DNA of 22,894 bases from DATELY01 sp035276085 (GTDB lineage: Bacteria; Pseudomonadota; Gammaproteobacteria; Steroidobacterales; Steroidobacteraceae), in contig DATELY010000194.1 in the NCBI GenBank assembly GCA_035276085.1, positions 1 to 22,894 on the forward strand. The letters are read 5' to 3'. Every line of letters starts with the position of its first letter. Positions within the stretch are counted from its first letter, which is position 1. The position numbers and the translations under genes were made by a program. The notes under the pieces are model-generated. The model saw nothing but the letters and a program-made list of their open reading frames with translations. It did not search any database and had not been told where the DNA came from. Shown piece by piece: positions 1-8,163 of this stretch.

Positions 1-1
1 G

Positions 2-2089
2 CGTGAGGCGCGCCTGGGTGTGAGCTTCGACACCGATGTCGCGCATGCCTATCGAGCCTGTCTATGGTCGCGTATCGCGAGCCGGGTGCTGATGCCGCTT
101 GCGACATTCCAGGCTGATTCCGCAGTCGAGTTGTACGAAGGAGTGAGTGCGATTCCCTGGTGGGAACACATTGCACCCGGCGGCACGCTGGCCGTGGACT
201 TTGCGGGTAGCTCGCATGGCATTACGCACACGCACTTCGGTGCACTTCGAACGAAGGACGCAATCGTCGACAGCATTCGCCAGCGCAGCGGCGAGCGACC
301 TTCCATCGAGCTCGAACGGCCGAACGTGCGCGTCGATGTGAGGCTCGATCGCGGTCGCGCGACGGTCAGCATCGATCTGTCCGGCGAGAGTCTCCATCGT
401 CGCGGTTATCGCGCTCGCGGTGTTGCTGCGCCGCTCAAGGAGAATCTCGCCGCGAGCGTTCTCATCCGCAGCGGCTGGCCACAGATCGCGGCAGATGGCG
501 GTGCTCTCGTCGATCCGATGTGCGGTTCGGGAACCTTGCCGATCGAAGCGGCGCTCATCGCGTACGACATCGCGCCAGGATCACTACGCGATTACTTCGG
601 CTTCCTCGGCTGGCGTAAACACGAGGCACGGGTGTGGACCGACTTGCTGCGCGAAGTGCGTGAGCGGCGTGAAGTCGGCCTGCAACGTCGACTGGAGATC
701 CGCGGCTACGATCGTGATCCGCAGGCTGTGCGCGCAGCATTGGAGAATGTGGAGCGCGCTCAATTACGGGGTCGCATACACATCGAACGGCGCGACCTCG
801 AGCAGCTGGCCGGAGAGACCGGGGGTACGGGCCTGGTCGTGGTCAACCCACCGTATGGCGAGCGCATCGGTGATCTCGATCAACTGCGTGGGTTGTATCG
901 CTCGCTGGGTGAAAAGCTGCGCGAGCAGTTCGACGGCTGGCAGGCTGCCATCCTCACGGGCAATCCACCGATCGCGCGTGAGCTCGGGATCAACGCGCGG
1001 CGCAGTCACACGCTGTTCAACGGCAAGATCGAATGCCGCCTGCTGCGGTTCGATCTGGGGCTGGAGAACAATCGTCTGCGAACGCTGCCATCGCCGGAGG
1101 AGCGGCAACAAGCGCTGCGCGAGACGCCCGGCGCGCAGATGTTTGCCAATCGATTGCGCAAGAACCTCAAACAGCTCAAGAGCTGGGCGGAACGCGAGGG
1201 CATTCACTGCTATCGGGTGTACGACGCCGACATGCCTGAATACGCCTTCGCTGTCGATCTTTACGGCAACGAGTCGGAGCAGTGGGCCTACGTGCAGGAG
1301 TACGCACCGCCCGCTTCGATCGATCCGCAGGGAGCGCGCAGCCGGCGGCAGCAGGCATTGAGCGTGATACCGGAAGTGCTGCAGCTGCCGAGCGACCGCA
1401 TTCATCGGCGAGTACGGCAACAGCAAGCCGGCTTGTCGCAGTACGAAAAGCTGGAAGGCGCACGTGAGTTTCATCAGGTCATCGAAGGCCCACACCGCTT
1501 CTGGGTCAACTTCCGCGACTATCTGGATACGGGTTTGTTTCTGGATCACCGCCTGACGCGTGCTCGCATTGCGCAGATGTCGTCAGGCAAGCGTTTCCTC
1601 AATCTATTCGCGTACACCGGCACCGCCACCGTGTACGCAGCCGGTGGCGGCGCGGTCGGAACGACCACTGTCGACATGTCGCGCACCTATCTGGAGTGGG
1701 CCAAGCGCAACATGTTGTTGAACGCGTTTGCAGGACCTGAGCACGGTTTCGTGCAGGCGGATTGCATGGCATGGCTTACCGAACAACAGCAGCAGCGACG
1801 CAAACCTTACGATTTGATCTTCATCGATCCGCCCACGCATTCGCGCTCGAAGCGGATGGAAGATGACTTCGACGTGCAGCGCGATCATGTGCGTCTGCTG
1901 CAACTCGCGCGGAGTCTCCTGGCCGCCGATGGCAAGATCGTGTTTTCGAACAATTACACGCGTTTTCGCATGGATGCCGGGGCGCTATCGGCCGCGTTCG
2001 ACATCGAAGATTTTTCTGCTGCAACGATTCCGAAGGACTTCGCTCGCAATCAGCGCATTCATCACGCCTTCTTGTTGCACCAGCGGTGA
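2..2089 (+). CDS. rlmL: Bifunctional 23S rRNA methyltransferase RlmKL (5' end cut by window edge)
   Basis: The fused enzyme makes m2G2445 (RlmL half) and m7G2069 (RlmK half) in 23S rRNA. The frame is open to the left edge. A GTG at 20 could start it, but the reading continues upstream as ..ARLGVSFDTD, and the E. coli protein has about 40 more THUMP residues before the matching WSRIASR segment, so I read it as 5'-partial. Counting from the GTG, the remaining THUMP domain is about 1-120, the first methyltransferase has DPMCGSGT at 165-172 and NPPYGE at 276-281, and the C-terminal Rossmann methyltransferase has NLFAYTGTATV and DPPTHSRSKRMEDDFDVQRDH-type motifs. The visible length of about 695 residues fits the 702-residue E. 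coli protein minus its N-terminus. No sign of damage. It acts in the cytoplasm during 50S assembly. Confidence 0.95.
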   Translation, partial: REARLGVSFDTDVAHAYRACLWSRIASRVLMPLATFQADSAVELYEGVSAIPWWEHIAPGGTLAVDFAGSSHGITHTHFGALRTKDAIVDSIRQRSGERPSIELERPNVRVDVRLDRGRATVSIDLSGESLHRRGYRARGVAAPLKENLAASVLIRSGWPQIAADGGALVDPMCGSGTLPIEAALIAYDIAPGSLRDYFGFLGWRKHEARVWTDLLREVRERREVGLQRRLEIRGYDRDPQAVRAALENVERAQLRGRIHIERRDLEQLAGETGGTGLVVVNPPYGERIGDLDQLRGLYRSLGEKLREQFDGWQAAILTGNPPIARELGINARRSHTLFNGKIECRLLRFDLGLENNRLRTLPSPEERQQALRETPGAQMFANRLRKNLKQLKSWAEREGIHCYRVYDADMPEYAFAVDLYGNESEQWAYVQEYAPPASIDPQGARSRRQQALSVIPEVLQLPSDRIHRRVRQQQAGLSQYEKLEGAREFHQVIEGPHRFWVNFRDYLDTGLFLDHRLTRARIAQMSSGKRFLNLFAYTGTATVYAAGGGAVGTTTVDMSRTYLEWAKRNMLLNAFAGPEHGFVQADCMAWLTEQQQQRRKPYDLIFIDPPTHSRSKRMEDDFDVQRDHVRLLQLARSLLAADGKIVFSNNYTRFRMDAGALSAAFDIEDFSAATIPKDFARNQRIHHAFLLHQR

Positions 2090-2267
2090 AGCGCGGAGCC
2101 CTTGTCGAAAAATGTTTGACGTAAACTCCACTTTGCTGCGCATCAACGAGTCGTGACTGCAAAAGCACGCCTGAATCTCGCTATCCCCGATTGCCATTGC
2201 CCCTGCGTTGCAGCAGAATTACGAGGTTTTGAAATTCGTCTTGCCGATTGATTGCAGGTCTCCCGCC

Positions 2268-2642
2268 ATGGCCGCTGACGCATTCCAAGTCTTCTCGCAT
2301 CCCAAGTTGGGCGTTGTCATTTATGACCCCGTTGCGCAGATGGGACTCGCGCGCGAACAGATGCGTTTGTTCAAGCTCGGCGCAATGGGTGCCAGCACGT
2401 TCATGCGTGCCATCGTCAGCAAAGATTTGGCTCCTTGCAGCGTGGACGTTGCTGCCGCCAGCGAAGCAGCCGTCACCAGTTATCGCAGCGCGCGTGCGAA
2501 TCGGCGCAAGCCGTATTGCGAGCAGTGCCGTCGCCATTTCGGCTCCGTGGATTTCACCGTGTGCGGCGACTGTTCCAGCATTCGTTGCACGTGCGGCACC
2601 TGCAGCTGCGCCTCGAGCTCCCGCCGCCGCAAAGCCGCCTGA
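2268..2642 (+). CDS. Small Cys-rich hypothetical protein, putative zinc-binding C-terminus
   Basis: I do not recognise this 124-residue protein. The first ATG is at 2268; a TTG at 2208 would add 20 residues, but nothing supports it. The N-terminal 75 residues look globular (MAADAFQVFSHPKLGVVIYD). The C-terminus packs eight cysteines into 31 residues: C84, C87, C99, C102, C107, C109, C112 and C114, in a CxxC-x11-CxxC-x4-CxC-x2-CxC pattern, followed by a basic tail (RRRK). The spacing suggests one or two zinc sites, but no named fold can be assigned. It lies 178 bp after rlmKL and 83 bp before queD on the same strand. The ordered cysteines argue for a real gene over overlapping frames; no function is proposed. 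Confidence 0.55.
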   Translation: MAADAFQVFSHPKLGVVIYDPVAQMGLAREQMRLFKLGAMGASTFMRAIVSKDLAPCSVDVAAASEAAVTSYRSARANRRKPYCEQCRRHFGSVDFTVCGDCSSIRCTCGTCSCASSSRRRKAA

Positions 2643-2725
2643 CGCTTGTCGCGCGTCCTCCGCCAGTCGGGGTTGGGCGCGGACCTTGAGTTGAGGCCCC
2701 AGCCACTCTGATTTGGCAGCCCCGT

Positions 2726-3079
2726 TTGGACCTCTACCGCGAATTCACCATCGAAGCGGCCCATCGATTGCCGCATGTGCCGGCAGGGCACAAGTGCGCG
2801 CGCCTCCATGGTCATTCGTTTCGCATCGAGATTCAGCTGCGCGGCGAAGTGGATGAGCACAGCGGATGGGTCATGGACTTTGCCGATCTGCGCACAGCCT
2901 TTCAGCCCATCCACGACCAGCTCGACCATCGCTATTTGAACGACATCGAAGGGCTGGAAAATCCCACCAGCGAAAACCTGGCGCGCTGGATCTGGCGCGC
3001 GTTGAAGCCGCAACTGCCGCAGTTGTCACGCATCATCATTCGTGAGACGTGTACGAGCGGCTGCATCTACGAGGGTTAG
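2726..3079 (+). CDS. queD: 6-carboxy-5,6,7,8-tetrahydropterin synthase QueD
   Basis: QueD converts 7,8-dihydroneopterin triphosphate to 6-carboxytetrahydropterin, the second step of preQ0/queuosine synthesis. The 117-residue protein follows the E. coli enzyme closely: EAAHRLPHVPAGHKCARLHGH carries zinc ligands H13, H28 and H30 with catalytic C24, then LDHRYLND holds the Asp/His pair, followed by ENPTSENLARWIW, and RETCTSGC holds the substrate-binding Glu. There is no ATG in a suitable place. TTG at 2726 gives an N-terminus within a few residues of E. coli QueD; an ATT at 2711 is less likely. No other queuosine gene is nearby. It ends in a hairpin shared with the convergent puuB. Confidence 0.93.
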   Translation: MDLYREFTIEAAHRLPHVPAGHKCARLHGHSFRIEIQLRGEVDEHSGWVMDFADLRTAFQPIHDQLDHRYLNDIEGLENPTSENLARWIWRALKPQLPQLSRIIIRETCTSGCIYEG

Positions 3080-3091
3080 CACTGTGGCATC

Positions 3092-3156
3092 GGCTTGCTG
3101 GCTTGCTAGTCGGCTGGCCCCAGACAGCGGATTGGCCAGCTAGCCAGCAGGCCAGC
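3092..3156. terminator. Imperfect inverted repeat between convergent queD and puuB
   Basis: A GCTTGCTGGC..GGCTGGCC arm (about 3092-3119) faces GGCCAGCTAGCCAGC..GGCCAGC (3134-3156) across a 14-nt loop. The blocks GCTGGCC/GGCCAGC and TGCTGGC/GCCAGCA pair. It starts 12 nt after the queD stop and ends 6 nt before the puuB stop, so it probably serves as a bidirectional terminator. There is no clear U-tract. The internally repetitive GCTGGC/GCTAGC wording may also mark a dispersed repeat. Confidence 0.55.
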
Positions 3157-3162
3157 TAACCG

Positions 3163-4440
3163 CTAAATCAGGTCCCGCATCCGGTACCAGAGCATCGCCA
3201 GCACGAGGCTGGGCATGCGCAGCCAGCGTCCACCCGGGAAGTCGCGATGCTTCAATTTGGAATACACATCGAAGCGCTGCGATTGCTGAGCGATCGCTTC
3301 GGCCGCGAGCTTGCCGGCCATACCGGACAGCGCCAATCCATGACCGGAGAATCCTTGTAGGTAGTAGATGTTCGGGCGCAGCCGACCGAAATCGGGCGCC
3401 CGGGACAGGCTGATGTCGACGTATCCGCCCCAGGCATACTCGATCTCAACATCCGCCAATTGCGCAAACACGTGCAGCATGCGACGGCGCGTGGCCCGTG
3501 CGGTGTCGAACACATCCCGACCGGAATAGCTCACGCGTCCACCGAACAACAGCCGGTGATCGGCGGAGCGACGGTAGTAGTCGAGCACGAAATTCACATC
3601 GGCGATCGCGTAATTGCGGCGGATCAATTCAGTCGCGCGCTGTGCGCCCAATTGCGCAGTCGCGACGATGTATGTGCCTACTGGCATGATGCGGGAGCGC
3701 AACGCGGGTACCAGGCCATTCAGGTACGTGTTGCCGCAGAGCACGACGAACCGGGCACGCACGCTCCCTGACTTCGTGAAGACTCGAGCAGGATCCGCGT
3801 AATCGATACGCGTGACCGCCGAGTGCTCGTACATCTGCGCGCCGGTGCCCAGCGCTGCTCGAGCCAGTCCGAGTGTGTAGTTCAGTGGGTGCAGGTGCGC
3901 ACTGCCGCGATCCAGCAATCCAGCCACGTAGCGCTCGGTGGCCAAGAGCTCACGGATGTCGCTTTGGCCGATGAACTCGAGTTGCCGGTATCCGTAGCGG
4001 CCCTGCAGCTCTTCTTGCTCGGCGAGCAGTTCGACGCGCTGACGCTCCTTGATCGCGACTTGCACATGTCCCCATTGCAAATCGCACTGGATGGCATACC
4101 GCTCGATTCGCTCACGCAGCAGCGCAACGGCTTCGACCGATAGATCCCACATGTGTCGGGCTGCTTCGAATCCCGCCTCGGCTTCCAGCGCATGTTGTCC
4201 GCAGGCGTATCCGACCAGCGCCTGCCCGCCATTACGTCCCGAGGCGCCGTGACCGACACGCTGCGCTTCGAGAACGACCACCCGATACCCCTGCGATGCC
4301 AGCTCCAGCGCGACAGAGCAGCCCGCGATGCCGGCGCCCACGACGCAGACGTCAACCTCGATCTCACCCTCGAGAGTCGGCAACGGCGGGCGCGGCTGGC
4401 TCGTCGCCTCGTAGTAGGACGTGCTGGTGGGAGGGATCAT
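3163..4440 (-). CDS. puuB: Gamma-glutamylputrescine oxidase (FAD-dependent, DAO family)
   Basis: Second enzyme of the Puu putrescine route: it oxidises gamma-glutamylputrescine to gamma-glutamyl-aminobutyraldehyde with release of ammonia and H2O2. The 425-residue product starts MIPPTSTSYYEAT, matching the N-terminus of E. coli PuuB (SSYYAA), so I chose the ATG at 4440 over one at 4476. The dinucleotide-binding motif VVGAGIAG is at about 33-40, followed by GASGRNGGQ, the family's second FAD signature. Near the C-terminus are SRAPDFGRL, YYLQGFSGHG and FPGGRWLRMP, all shared with PuuB. It is transcribed divergently from puuDA, its pathway partners, across 196 bp. Related amine oxidases with other gamma-glutamyl amine substrates cannot be excluded. 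Confidence 0.9.
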   Translation of the reverse strand: MIPPTSTSYYEATSQPRPPLPTLEGEIEVDVCVVGAGIAGCSVALELASQGYRVVVLEAQRVGHGASGRNGGQALVGYACGQHALEAEAGFEAARHMWDLSVEAVALLRERIERYAIQCDLQWGHVQVAIKERQRVELLAEQEELQGRYGYRQLEFIGQSDIRELLATERYVAGLLDRGSAHLHPLNYTLGLARAALGTGAQMYEHSAVTRIDYADPARVFTKSGSVRARFVVLCGNTYLNGLVPALRSRIMPVGTYIVATAQLGAQRATELIRRNYAIADVNFVLDYYRRSADHRLLFGGRVSYSGRDVFDTARATRRRMLHVFAQLADVEIEYAWGGYVDISLSRAPDFGRLRPNIYYLQGFSGHGLALSGMAGKLAAEAIAQQSQRFDVYSKLKHRDFPGGRWLRMPSLVLAMLWYRMRDLI

Positions 4441-4514
4441 GCTGAAGCTCAAAATCCGACGGTTCGACTGCAGCATAGGAGACAGAACACCCGATGGGCA
4501 ACTCCGGCTTGGTT

Positions 4515-4559
4515 GTAAGTCATTGTTTCGCAGGCAGTTCCGTCGCCTGTCGGTAAGTC
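4515..4559. promoter_or_regulatory. Candidate operator between divergent puuB and puuDA
   Basis: GTAAGTC occurs twice (4515-4521 and 4553-4559). The copies flank an inverted repeat CAGGC..GCCTG (4531-4535 and 4545-4549, 9-nt centre). It lies in the 196-bp divergent intergenic region where a Puu regulator would be expected to act. It does not resemble the E. coli PuuR site. No convincing -35/-10 pair was identified, so this is only a candidate. Confidence 0.3.
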
Positions 4560-4603
4560 GCGGCGGGCGGCCAAGGGGGGCGGTGTGGTTAAATGTCGGG
4601 CGT

Positions 4604-4620
4604 GAACGGCGCCCCCGTTC
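4604..4620 (+). promoter_or_regulatory. Small hairpin in the puuD leader
   Basis: GAACGG (4604-4609) pairs with CCGTTC (4615-4620) over a 5-nt loop, ending 16 nt before the puuD ATG. It could affect ribosome access, since the leader shows no good Shine-Dalgarno sequence. A chance hairpin in GC-rich DNA is equally possible. Confidence 0.25.
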
Positions 4621-4636
4621 GCTTCCAATCTATCGC

Positions 4637-5395
4637 ATGTCTAGCCCCAAACCCTTCATCGGCATCGTGGCGGACCGTCGCATGCTGGGTCATCACCCGT
4701 TTCACTGCGTCGGCGAGAAGTACATCAACGCCGTTGCCCAAGGAGCGGATGCGGTGCCGTTGTTGATCCCGTCGCTGGGCGAAGCTCTTGCGACGGATCA
4801 GTTGCTGCAACTGCTGGATGGATTGCTGCTGACCGGAAGCAGATCGAATGTGGAGCCGCACCACTATGAAGGACCGGCCAGCGATCCGGGCACGTTGCAC
4901 GATCCCGCGCGCGATGCGACCAGCCTGCCATTGATCCGGCGTGTCGTGCGCGAGCGCATTCCACTGCTCGCCATCTGCCGCGGCTTTCAAGAGATGAATG
5001 TCGCGTTCGGCGGCACCCTCTGGCAGAAGATCCATGAGGTCGAGGGGCACGCGGATCATCGCGAAGATCTTGAGGCCGAGCTCGATGTTCAGTACGGCCC
5101 GGCGCACGACATCGAGCTGACGCCAGGCGGATGGTTGCACCGCTTTGCGGGCGCCAGCCGCGTCAAAGTGAACTCGTTGCACTCGCAGGGTGTGCAACTG
5201 CTTGCGCCCGGCCTCGTCGTCGAGGCGCGTGCGCCGGACGGCGTCATCGAGGCCTTTCGTGCGCAGGATGCCGCGAGCTTCGCGCTCGCCGTGCAGTGGC
5301 ATCCGGAGTGGAAATTTCAGGACAACCCATTATCGCGAGCTCTGTTCGCTGCCTTTGGTGAGGCGGCGCGGGCGCGCGCATCGAGGCGGACATGA
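4637..5395 (+). CDS. puuD: Gamma-glutamyl-gamma-aminobutyrate hydrolase (peptidase C26)
   Basis: PuuD hydrolyses gamma-glutamyl-GABA to glutamate and GABA, the releasing step of the Puu route. It is a 252-residue class I glutamine amidotransferase-like protein. The nucleophile is C114 in LAICRGFQEMN and the catalytic pair is H222 and E224 in QWHPEW, the same spacing as I know for E. coli PuuD. The substrate region includes TGSRSNVEPHHY and VNSLHSQGVQ. The frame is open further upstream, but the ATG at 4637 gives the normal family N-terminus (PFIGIVADRR). The stop overlaps the puuA start as ATGA, so translation is probably coupled. Confidence 0.92.
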   Translation: MSSPKPFIGIVADRRMLGHHPFHCVGEKYINAVAQGADAVPLLIPSLGEALATDQLLQLLDGLLLTGSRSNVEPHHYEGPASDPGTLHDPARDATSLPLIRRVVRERIPLLAICRGFQEMNVAFGGTLWQKIHEVEGHADHREDLEAELDVQYGPAHDIELTPGGWLHRFAGASRVKVNSLHSQGVQLLAPGLVVEARAPDGVIEAFRAQDAASFALAVQWHPEWKFQDNPLSRALFAAFGEAARARASRRT

Positions 5396-6726
5396 GCGTT
5401 ATTCAGCAGTTCTTCAAAGAACACGGTATCTCGGAAGTCGAGGCCCTCATCCCGGACATGGCCGGCATTCCGCGCGGCAAGATCATGCCCGCGGCCAAGT
5501 TTGCGGAAGAGGAGGGCATGCGCTTGCCCGAGAGCATCTTCCTGCAGACGGTGACGGGCGACTACCCCGACGACGAACGTGCGATCAGCCCCTCCGAGAT
5601 CGACATCGTGCTGAAGGCCGATCCGAACACCGTTCGCGTCGTGCCGTGGGCTGCAGAGCCGACCGCCCAAGTGATTCATGACAGCTTCTATTCGGATGGC
5701 CGGCCGGTGACGATGGCTCCAAGGTATGTGTTGCAGCACATCCTCGAGCTGTATTCCCAGCACGGGTGGGAGCCCGTGGTCGCACCCGAGCTCGAATTCT
5801 TCCTCGTCGAGCCCAACATCGACGCAGACTATCCACTCAAGCCGCCCGTGGGACGCTCCGGTCGCCCTGAGATCGGGCGCCAGTCGTATTCGATCGCAGC
5901 GGTGAACGAGTTCGATCCACTGTTCGACGACGTCTATGCCTTCTGCGAGGCCGAAGACATCGAGATCGATACGCTGATCCACGAAGACGGTGCCGCGCAG
6001 ATGGAGATCAACCTCCTGCATGGCAACGCCCTGTCGTTGGCGGACCAGGTATTCCTCTTCAAGCGCACGGCCCGCGAGGCGGCGCTCCGCCACAAGATGT
6101 ATGCAACGTTCATGGCGAAGCCGATGGCGCGCGAGCCTGGCAGCGCCATGCACATTCATCAGAGCATCCTCGACCGCCGCACCGGCAAGAACATCTTCAG
6201 CGAAGCGGACGGCAAGCCCTCGCAGCTGTTCTTCTCGCATATCGCCGGCTTGCAGAAGTACCTGCCGGCGGCGATGTCGCTCTTCGCGCCGAACGTGAAC
6301 TCCTATCGCCGCATCACCCGTTTCCATTCCGCGCCGATCAACACGCAATGGGGCTACGACAACCGCACGGCGGGCCTGCGTGTGCCGGTATCCAGTGCGG
6401 AGTCGCGCCGGGTCGAGAATCGTGTCGGCGGCGCGGATGCCAACCCATATATCGCCATCGCGGCGTCGCTCGCGTGTGGATACCTGGGAATGGTGGAAGG
6501 CTTGAAGCCCAGCGAGCCGGTTACCGGCAGCGCGCACGAGCTGCCATTCTCGCTTCCACGCAATATCGAAGATTCGCTCCGCCTATTGAGAGAGTGCCGC
6601 CCGTTGATCGATCTGCTCGGCGAGCGCTTCGTGCTGGCGTACTCGGCCGTCAAAGAGAGCGAATACGAGACGTTCCTGCAGGTGATCAGTTCCTGGGAGA
6701 GGGAGTACCTGTTGTTGAATGTTTGA
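5392..6726 (+). CDS. puuA: Gamma-glutamylputrescine synthetase (glutamine synthetase family)
   Basis: PuuA uses ATP to join glutamate to putrescine, committing it to the Puu pathway. The 444-residue protein has the GS beta-grasp N-domain (LIPDMAGIPRGKIMP) and catalytic barrel: ELEFFLVEP (metal Glu), DGAAQMEINL (metal/glutamate binding), GSAMHIHQS (metal His), APNVNSYRR, NRTAGLRVP (nucleotide) and RVENRVGGADANPY. It is shorter than the 472-residue E. coli PuuA, lacking most of that protein's N-terminal extension, as in Pseudomonas PauA/Spu homologues. The substrate could be another polyamine of that group. It overlaps puuD by 4 nt. A repeat doublet begins 20 bp after its stop and separates it from potF. 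Confidence 0.9.
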   Translation: MSVIQQFFKEHGISEVEALIPDMAGIPRGKIMPAAKFAEEEGMRLPESIFLQTVTGDYPDDERAISPSEIDIVLKADPNTVRVVPWAAEPTAQVIHDSFYSDGRPVTMAPRYVLQHILELYSQHGWEPVVAPELEFFLVEPNIDADYPLKPPVGRSGRPEIGRQSYSIAAVNEFDPLFDDVYAFCEAEDIEIDTLIHEDGAAQMEINLLHGNALSLADQVFLFKRTAREAALRHKMYATFMAKPMAREPGSAMHIHQSILDRRTGKNIFSEADGKPSQLFFSHIAGLQKYLPAAMSLFAPNVNSYRRITRFHSAPINTQWGYDNRTAGLRVPVSSAESRRVENRVGGADANPYIAIAASLACGYLGMVEGLKPSEPVTGSAHELPFSLPRNIEDSLRLLRECRPLIDLLGERFVLAYSAVKESEYETFLQVISSWEREYLLLNV

Positions 6727-6745
6727 TGGGGTGGCGGACGCCGCA

Positions 6746-6784
6746 CCCCCACCCCAGCCCTCCCCCGCTGCGCAGGGGAGGGAG
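6746..6784 (+). repeat. 39-bp palindromic repeat, copy R1
   Basis: Forward copy. A C-rich head (C5-A-C4-AG) leads into a hairpin with arms CCCTCCCC (6758-6765) and GGGGAGGG (6775-6782). Its complement carries four G-tracts with 1-2-1 nt loops (G-quadruplex motif). It pairs with R2 across a 72-bp spacer and differs from the reverse complement of R2 at a single base. Confidence 0.93.
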
Positions 6785-6856
6785 ATAACAACGCGAACTC
6801 ACCAGCCTTCAAATTGCAGCATCGCCATCTTCTTGCTCTCAGATCGAGCTCGTCTG

Positions 6857-6895
6857 CTCCCTCCCCTGCGCAGCGGGGGAGGGTTGGGGTGGGGG
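6857..6895 (-). repeat. 39-bp palindromic repeat, copy R2
   Basis: Inverted partner of R1, 38 of 39 positions identical to its reverse complement. With R1 it forms a 150-bp head-out doublet between puuA and potF. The G-rich head (G5-A-G3-TT-G4-T-G5) is on the + strand, so it would also be present in a puuA-potF transcript. Confidence 0.93.
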
Positions 6896-6998
6896 CAGGC
6901 CGATCACGCCAATAAAAAATCACACGTGCGCCGCGCTACCCAGCGCCACATTGCTGCGTTACGCTCCCGCGCACGTCCTCGCGTTCATCCTCATTCCT

Positions 6999-7004
6999 AA
7001 GGAG
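6999..7004 (+). promoter_or_regulatory. Strong ribosome binding site of potF
   Basis: AAGGAG ends 10 nt before the potF ATG and is the best Shine-Dalgarno sequence in the polyamine block. It fits the need for more binding protein than membrane components. No clear promoter was found between the repeat doublet and this site. Confidence 0.65.
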
Positions 7005-7014
7005 ATCCTCCCTT

Positions 7015-8154
7015 ATGAAACCAACACTCCGACTTGCCTTGAGCTGCACGGTGGTGGCCCTGGCAATGGCCGGTTGCGGCAAGAAGGAAGCACCCGCTGG
7101 CGACGCAGCCAAGGCTGGGGCGCCCGCCGAAGAGAAGGTCCTGAATCTCTATATCTGGAACGACTACCTGGCCGAGGACACGATCCCCAACTTCGAGAAG
7201 GAAACCGGCATCAAGGTGTCGGTCGCCAACTTCGGCAGCAACGAAGAGCTCGACAGCAAGCTGGCGCCGGGCAATTCCGGGTATGACGTCGTGGTGCCTT
7301 CGGCCTCGACGTATGAGCGCCAGATCAAGGCGGGCTACTACCAGAAGCTGGACAAGTCCCTGCTGCCCAACCTGAAGAACATGGACCCCAGCATCCAGGA
7401 ACGGCTGGCCCTCCAGGATCCGAACAACGAGCATGCCGTGCTCCACATGTGGGGCACGACGGGCATCGGCTACAGCGAGGCGAAGATCAAAGCCGCGTTG
7501 CCGAACGCACCGCTCGACAGCTGGCGGATGGTGTTCGATCCGGAGATCGCGAAGAACTTCCAGAAGTGCGGTATCGCGGTGCTGGATTCGGCGACGGAAA
7601 TGTTCAGCATGACGCTCGCCGCGGTGGGTAAGGATCCGAACAGCCAGAACCCGGCAGATCTGGAAGCGGCTGGCGCCGCGTTGATGAAGCTAAGGCCCTT
7701 TGTACGCTACATCGACACGCAGCGCATGATCACCGATCTGGCGAATGGCGATATCTGTCTGGCCGTCGGTTATAGCGGCGACATTCTCCAGGCGCGCGAT
7801 CGCGCTGAAGAGAACAACACCCACCAGAACATCGTGTACGTCATTCCGAAGGAAGGCACGATCAGCTGGTACGACAGCTACCTGATCCCGAAAGACGCGC
7901 CGCATCCGAAGAATGCGCACGCGTTCATCAATTACATGCTGCGGCCCGAAGTCATCGCCGCGGTGAGCAACTTCACCAATTACGCCAACGGCAATGCGGC
8001 GGCCGATCAACTCGTGAATGCATCGGTGAAGAGCGATCCTGGCGTGTATCCACCGCCTGAGGTGAAGGCCAAACTCGCCCCCGACATGACCGACACGGAG
8101 GAGACGACGCGCCTCATGACCCGGATGTGGACACGCTTCATGACGGGTAAGTAG
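7015..8154 (+). CDS. potF: Putrescine-binding protein of ABC transporter, predicted lipoprotein
   Basis: Substrate-binding protein that captures putrescine for PotGHI. The 379-residue product aligns along its whole length with E. coli PotF (370 aa): LYIWNDYLAEDT, FEKETGIKV, VVPSAS, MWGTTGIGY, LANGDICLAVGYSGD and LLRPEV. The acidic contacts for the amine groups appear kept (Glu in ATEMFS, Asp in GYSGD and SWYDSY), while the Trp of E. coli GWAGD is Tyr, so the ligand preference may differ (putrescine or spermidine). The signal sequence ends in a lipobox, AMAGC, with lipidated C21, followed by a Lys/Ala-rich linker; E. coli PotF is a soluble periplasmic protein. A strong ribosome site precedes it, and potG follows after 9 bp. 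Confidence 0.9.
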   Translation: MKPTLRLALSCTVVALAMAGCGKKEAPAGDAAKAGAPAEEKVLNLYIWNDYLAEDTIPNFEKETGIKVSVANFGSNEELDSKLAPGNSGYDVVVPSASTYERQIKAGYYQKLDKSLLPNLKNMDPSIQERLALQDPNNEHAVLHMWGTTGIGYSEAKIKAALPNAPLDSWRMVFDPEIAKNFQKCGIAVLDSATEMFSMTLAAVGKDPNSQNPADLEAAGAALMKLRPFVRYIDTQRMITDLANGDICLAVGYSGDILQARDRAEENNTHQNIVYVIPKEGTISWYDSYLIPKDAPHPKNAHAFINYMLRPEVIAAVSNFTNYANGNAAADQLVNASVKSDPGVYPPPEVKAKLAPDMTDTEETTRLMTRMWTRFMTGK

Positions 8155-8163
8155 ACCCGTCGC

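Noticed and set aside
420..1361. 313-residue plus-strand frame inside rlmKL
   Set aside because: Arg/Ser-rich low-quality sequence in another frame of a clearly conserved gene.
3163..4440. Generic glycine/sarcosine oxidase as the identity of PuuB
   Set aside because: N- and C-terminal motifs (TSYYEAT, YYLQGFSGHG, FPGGRWLRMP) and the puuDA neighbours fit PuuB better.
5317..6537. 406-residue open frame on the minus strand opposite puuA
   Set aside because: It is antisense to a gene with full GS-family motifs; the translation is Arg/His-rich with no recognisable domain. Such shadow frames are common in GC-rich DNA.
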